Assembly (NCBI GenBank): GCA_035286665.1
Contig: DATECY010000030.1
Span: 1-16,552 of the forward strand
Reading direction: 5' to 3'
From: RBG-16-68-21 sp035286665
GTDB taxonomy: Bacteria; Actinomycetota; Acidimicrobiia; Spongiisociales; UBA11373
DNA: 16,552 nt
Shown piece by piece: positions 15,042-16,552 of the stretch; the stretch's first letter is position 1, and the number at the start of each line of letters is the position of its first letter. A program made the translations under genes and the position numbers. The notes beneath the pieces were generated by a model. The model did not search any database, had not been told where the DNA came from, and worked only from the letters and a program-made list of their open reading frames with translations.

Positions 15042-15802
15042 TGGACCTGACGCTTCGCGTGTGGAGGCAGCCTGGTCCCGAGGCCGTGGGAGACTTCGAG
15101 GAGTACCCGGCGACGGGGATCTCCAGGGATGCCTCGTTCCTCGAGATGCTCGACGTCGTCAACGACCGACTGACCCTGGAGGGCCGGGAGCCCATTGCCT
15201 TCGAGCACGACTGTCGTGAGGGGATTTGCGGGTCGTGCGGGATGATGATCGACGGGCAACCCCATGGGCCACAAAGGGGGACCGCCACCTGTCAGCTCCA
15301 CATGCGCAAGTTCTCCGATGGCGACGTGATCGTGATCGAACCGTGGCGTGCCGCCGGGTTCCCGATCATCAAGGACCTCGTCGTCGATCGGTCGGCCCTC
15401 GACCGCATCATCGAGGCTGGCGGCTACATCGGTGCCGATGTCGGCGGTGCCCCCGACGCCAACCTCACCCCGATTCCCAAGGACGTCGCCGAGACCGCCA
15501 TGGACGCAGCGGTGTGCATCGGGTGTGGTGCCTGCGTCGCCGCCTGCCCGAATCACGCCGCCCAGCTGTTCACGGCCGCCAAAGTCTCGCACCTGAACCT
15601 GCTTCCCCAGGGACAGCCCGAGCGTTGGTCCCGCGTGGCCGCCATGGTCGACGAGATGGAGCGTTTCTTCGGGTCGTGCACCAACGTCGGCGAGTGCGAG
15701 GCCGCCTGTCCCAAGTCGATCTCGCTCGACTTCATCGCGGTGATGAACCGGGATTACATCAAGGCGAAGTGGAAGAACCCGGCGATGGCGGCGCGGCGGT
15801 AA
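15041..15802 (+). CDS. sdhB: Succinate dehydrogenase iron-sulfur subunit
   Basis: This 253-residue electron-transfer subunit has a plant-type [2Fe-2S] domain with C58, C63, C66 and C84 (HDCREGICGSCG). A C-terminal ferredoxin-like domain carries CIGCGACVAACP (C159/162/165/169) and CTNVGECEAACPK (C213/219/223) for the [4Fe-4S] and [3Fe-4S] centres. Electrons pass from the FAD of SdhA to quinone at SdhC. ATG 15041 shares its A with the sdhA stop (TAATG), and GAGGAG inside the end of sdhA serves as SD, so translation is coupled. It is the last gene of the operon. I see no clear terminator directly after it; a repeat-rich gap follows. Confidence 0.97.
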   Translation: MDLTLRVWRQPGPEAVGDFEEYPATGISRDASFLEMLDVVNDRLTLEGREPIAFEHDCREGICGSCGMMIDGQPHGPQRGTATCQLHMRKFSDGDVIVIEPWRAAGFPIIKDLVVDRSALDRIIEAGGYIGADVGGAPDANLTPIPKDVAETAMDAAVCIGCGACVAACPNHAAQLFTAAKVSHLNLLPQGQPERWSRVAAMVDEMERFFGSCTNVGECEAACPKSISLDFIAVMNRDYIKAKWKNPAMAARR

Positions 15803-15814
15803 GCGCCAGGGCGA

Positions 15815-15842
15815 GCATGCAGTCTGCAGCAGGCAGCGTGCA
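15815..15842. repeat. Heptamer array, four units of GNNNGCA type
   Basis: Units GCATGCA, GTCTGCA, GCAGGCA and GCGTGCA run in phase, starting 12 bp after the sdhB stop. The core is G...GCA. A partly inverted counterpart lies at 15896-15916. Confidence 0.7.
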
Positions 15843-15895
15843 GGCGCGAACCACCGTCTCCTGTTCCACATCAGGTTTCGCCGTTCTCTCTTCAC

Positions 15896-15916
15896 TGCAT
15901 GCTGCACGCTGCCGCT
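15896..15916. repeat. Inverted counterpart of the GCA heptamer array
   Basis: TGCATGC, TGCACGC and TGCCGCT are 7-bp units matching the reverse complement of the array at 15815-15842. GCATGCAG (15815-15822) pairs exactly with CTGCATGC (15895-15902), so the two arrays could form a stem around a loop of about 70 nt. Confidence 0.6.
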
Positions 15917-15920
15917 CCGC

Positions 15921-15939
15921 TGCGCGCGCTCCGCGCGCA
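15921..15939. repeat. GC-alternating palindrome, copy 1
   Basis: TGCGCGCG-CTC-CGCGCGCA is an 8-bp perfect stem with a 3-nt loop. A 21-bp identity (15920-15940) is shared with copy 2, which lies 76 bp downstream. Confidence 0.8.
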
Positions 15940-15991
15940 AGTTGTCCCCAAAGTTCTCCCTACCAACGCGATCTCTTTACGCGACAACCCT

Positions 15992-16020
15992 TTGACTGCG
16001 CGCGCTCCGCGCGCAATAAT
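15992..16020 (+). promoter_or_regulatory. whiB promoter with palindromic spacer (palindrome copy 2)
   Basis: TTGACT (15992-15997, five of six matches to TTGACA) and AATAAT (16015-16020, five of six to TATAAT) are 17 bp apart, the optimal distance. The 17-bp spacer is almost wholly the palindrome GCGCGCG-CTC-CGCGCGC, an exact second copy of the element at 15921-15939. Transcription would start near 16027, about 30 nt before the preferred whiB start. Confidence 0.65.
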
Positions 16021-16056
16021 GACTCGCGTGTAATTCACATGGATTGCAGGTGTCAC

Positions 16057-16338
16057 ATGCTGGAAGAATTGAGGAGAGCACTCGAGACAGGGGACAACCT
16101 CGCCTGGCAGGACGACGCCAACTGCAAGGGTGCCAACGCCGACCTGTTCTTCCCCGAGCGGGGGGCATCGACCCGGTCCGCCAAGGCGATCTGCCGGGAA
16201 TGTCACGTCCGCGCCGAGTGCCTGGAGTTCGCGATCGTGACCGGCGAGAAGTTCGGCATCTGGGGTGGCATGTCCGAACGTGAACGGCGCCGGGTGCGCC
16301 GCGATCGCCAGGTGGCCGCCACTCGTCGGGCTTCGTGA
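16057..16338 (+). CDS. WhiB-family [4Fe-4S] transcriptional regulator
   Basis: This 93-residue protein has the four cluster cysteines C23, C46, C49 and C55 in the pattern C-x22-CxxC-x5-C. The WhiB turn GIWGG is at 67-71, followed by the basic tail SERERRRVRRDRQ that contacts DNA. Wbl proteins bind a redox- or NO-sensitive cluster and act with the housekeeping sigma factor. Which Wbl class this is I cannot settle; a WhiB1/WhiB2-like small form is likely. ATG 16057 is chosen because AGGTG lies 6 nt upstream. ATG 16039 is in frame and would add MDCRCH, with two extra Cys, but has no SD. It is single-gene, with a strong candidate promoter and a hairpin downstream. Confidence 0.95.
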   Translation: MLEELRRALETGDNLAWQDDANCKGANADLFFPERGASTRSAKAICRECHVRAECLEFAIVTGEKFGIWGGMSERERRRVRRDRQVAATRRAS

Positions 16339-16364
16339 GTCCTGAGTTTCGAGTCTTGAGTTCT
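16337..16364. repeat. Heptamer array, four units of GAGTNNY overlapping the whiB stop
   Basis: Units GAGTCCT, GAGTTTC, GAGTCTT and GAGTTCT run in phase with a further GAG at 16365. The first unit shares two bases with the whiB TGA (16336-16338). The array leads directly into the hairpin at 16366. Confidence 0.85.
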
Positions 16365-16365
16365 G

Positions 16366-16393
16366 AGAGCGTCCGCCCATAGGCGGGCGCTCT
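16366..16393 (+). terminator. Hairpin after whiB
   Basis: AGAGCGTCCGCC (16366-16377) pairs with GGCGGGCGCTCT (16382-16393) around a CATA loop, giving 12 pairs including one T-G wobble. There is no proper U-tract (TGCGC follows), so termination is likely but not certain. Confidence 0.65.
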
Positions 16394-16401
16394 TGCGCAA
16401 T

Positions 16402-16552
16402 GCTGATGGCTCTTGGGCCGGAGGCCTCATCGCGGTGCGGTTGGGGTCCCCAGCCCCAACCGCGGAGTCCGCGCCTAGCGGCGCGCCCTGTGAGCTGATG
16501 GCTCTTGGGCCGGAGGCCTCATCGCGGTGCGGTTGGGGTCCCCAGCCCCAAC
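16402..16552. repeat. 92-bp-period tandem repeat, truncated by the window end
   Basis: A 59-bp sequence at 16402-16460 recurs exactly at 16494-16552, where the window ends, giving a 92-bp period with a 33-bp stretch (16461-16493) seen once. The unit contains a strong hairpin: GCGGTTGGGG (16437-16446) pairs perfectly with CCCCAACCGC (16454-16463) around TCCCCAG. Smaller hairpins are GGCC-GGA-GGCC (16416-16426) and CGCGG-AGT-CCGCG. No coding frame with SD is seen. The copy number beyond the window is unknown. Confidence 0.85.

Noticed and set aside
16402..16552. CRISPR array
   Set aside because: The repeat (59 bp) is longer than CRISPR repeats, only two copies are visible and no cas gene is present; a plain tandem repeat fits better.

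Overview
The window is a piece of a high-GC actinobacterial chromosome. The clearest marker is a WhiB-family iron-sulfur regulator, a family confined to Actinobacteria and their phages. GTG and TTG starts, a short HU protein without a long Lys/Ala-rich tail, an SCP-2 protein and a CAB-ordered succinate dehydrogenase fit this. A deep-branching class such as Acidimicrobiia is my inference from the overall flavour and has not been tested.

Layout. (1) 1-1107, minus strand: a LuxR/NarL-type response regulator followed by the N-terminal membrane part of its probable sensor kinase, cut by the window edge. (2) 1397-6298, plus strand, divergent from the two-component pair: a tightly packed five-gene locus. 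It encodes a Tat-exported protein with four [4Fe-4S] motifs, a 10-helix NrfD/PsrC-like quinol protein, an exported Ig-like protein with a C-terminal anchor, and two lipoproteins, one built as a duplicated two-domain module. No molybdopterin catalytic subunit and no haem c protein is present in the window. This is the least ordinary region. (3) 6415-8780: NADP-type isocitrate dehydrogenase and malate dehydrogenase, each with its own near-identical upstream region. (4) 8989-9876, minus: an unrecognised polytopic membrane protein. (5) 10046-10321: HU with a strong hairpin terminator. (6) 10421-11750, minus: an SCP-2-like protein downstream of a DapA/HOGA-like aldolase. (7) 11922-12299: a chagasin-type protease inhibitor lipoprotein. 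(8) 12391-15802: the sdhCAB operon. (9) 16057-16338: whiB, with a hairpin after it and then a hairpin-rich 92-bp tandem repeat running off the window.

Functionally, icd, mdh and sdhCAB are three separate transcription units of the oxidative TCA cycle. The SDH complex passes electrons from succinate to quinone. The Fe-S/NrfD pair is another membrane quinone module whose partner is unknown, and the adjacent two-component system is a plausible regulator of it.

Non-coding structure is notable. Imperfect 7-bp tandem repeats with different core words lie in four intergenic regions (after icd, mdh, sdhB and whiB). A GC-alternating palindrome occurs twice before whiB, once exactly filling the spacer of a good candidate promoter. 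A perfect 10-bp inverted repeat covers the start codon of the response regulator. No rRNA, tRNA, CRISPR array, transposase or prophage gene was recognised. No gap without a gene exceeds 300 bases.
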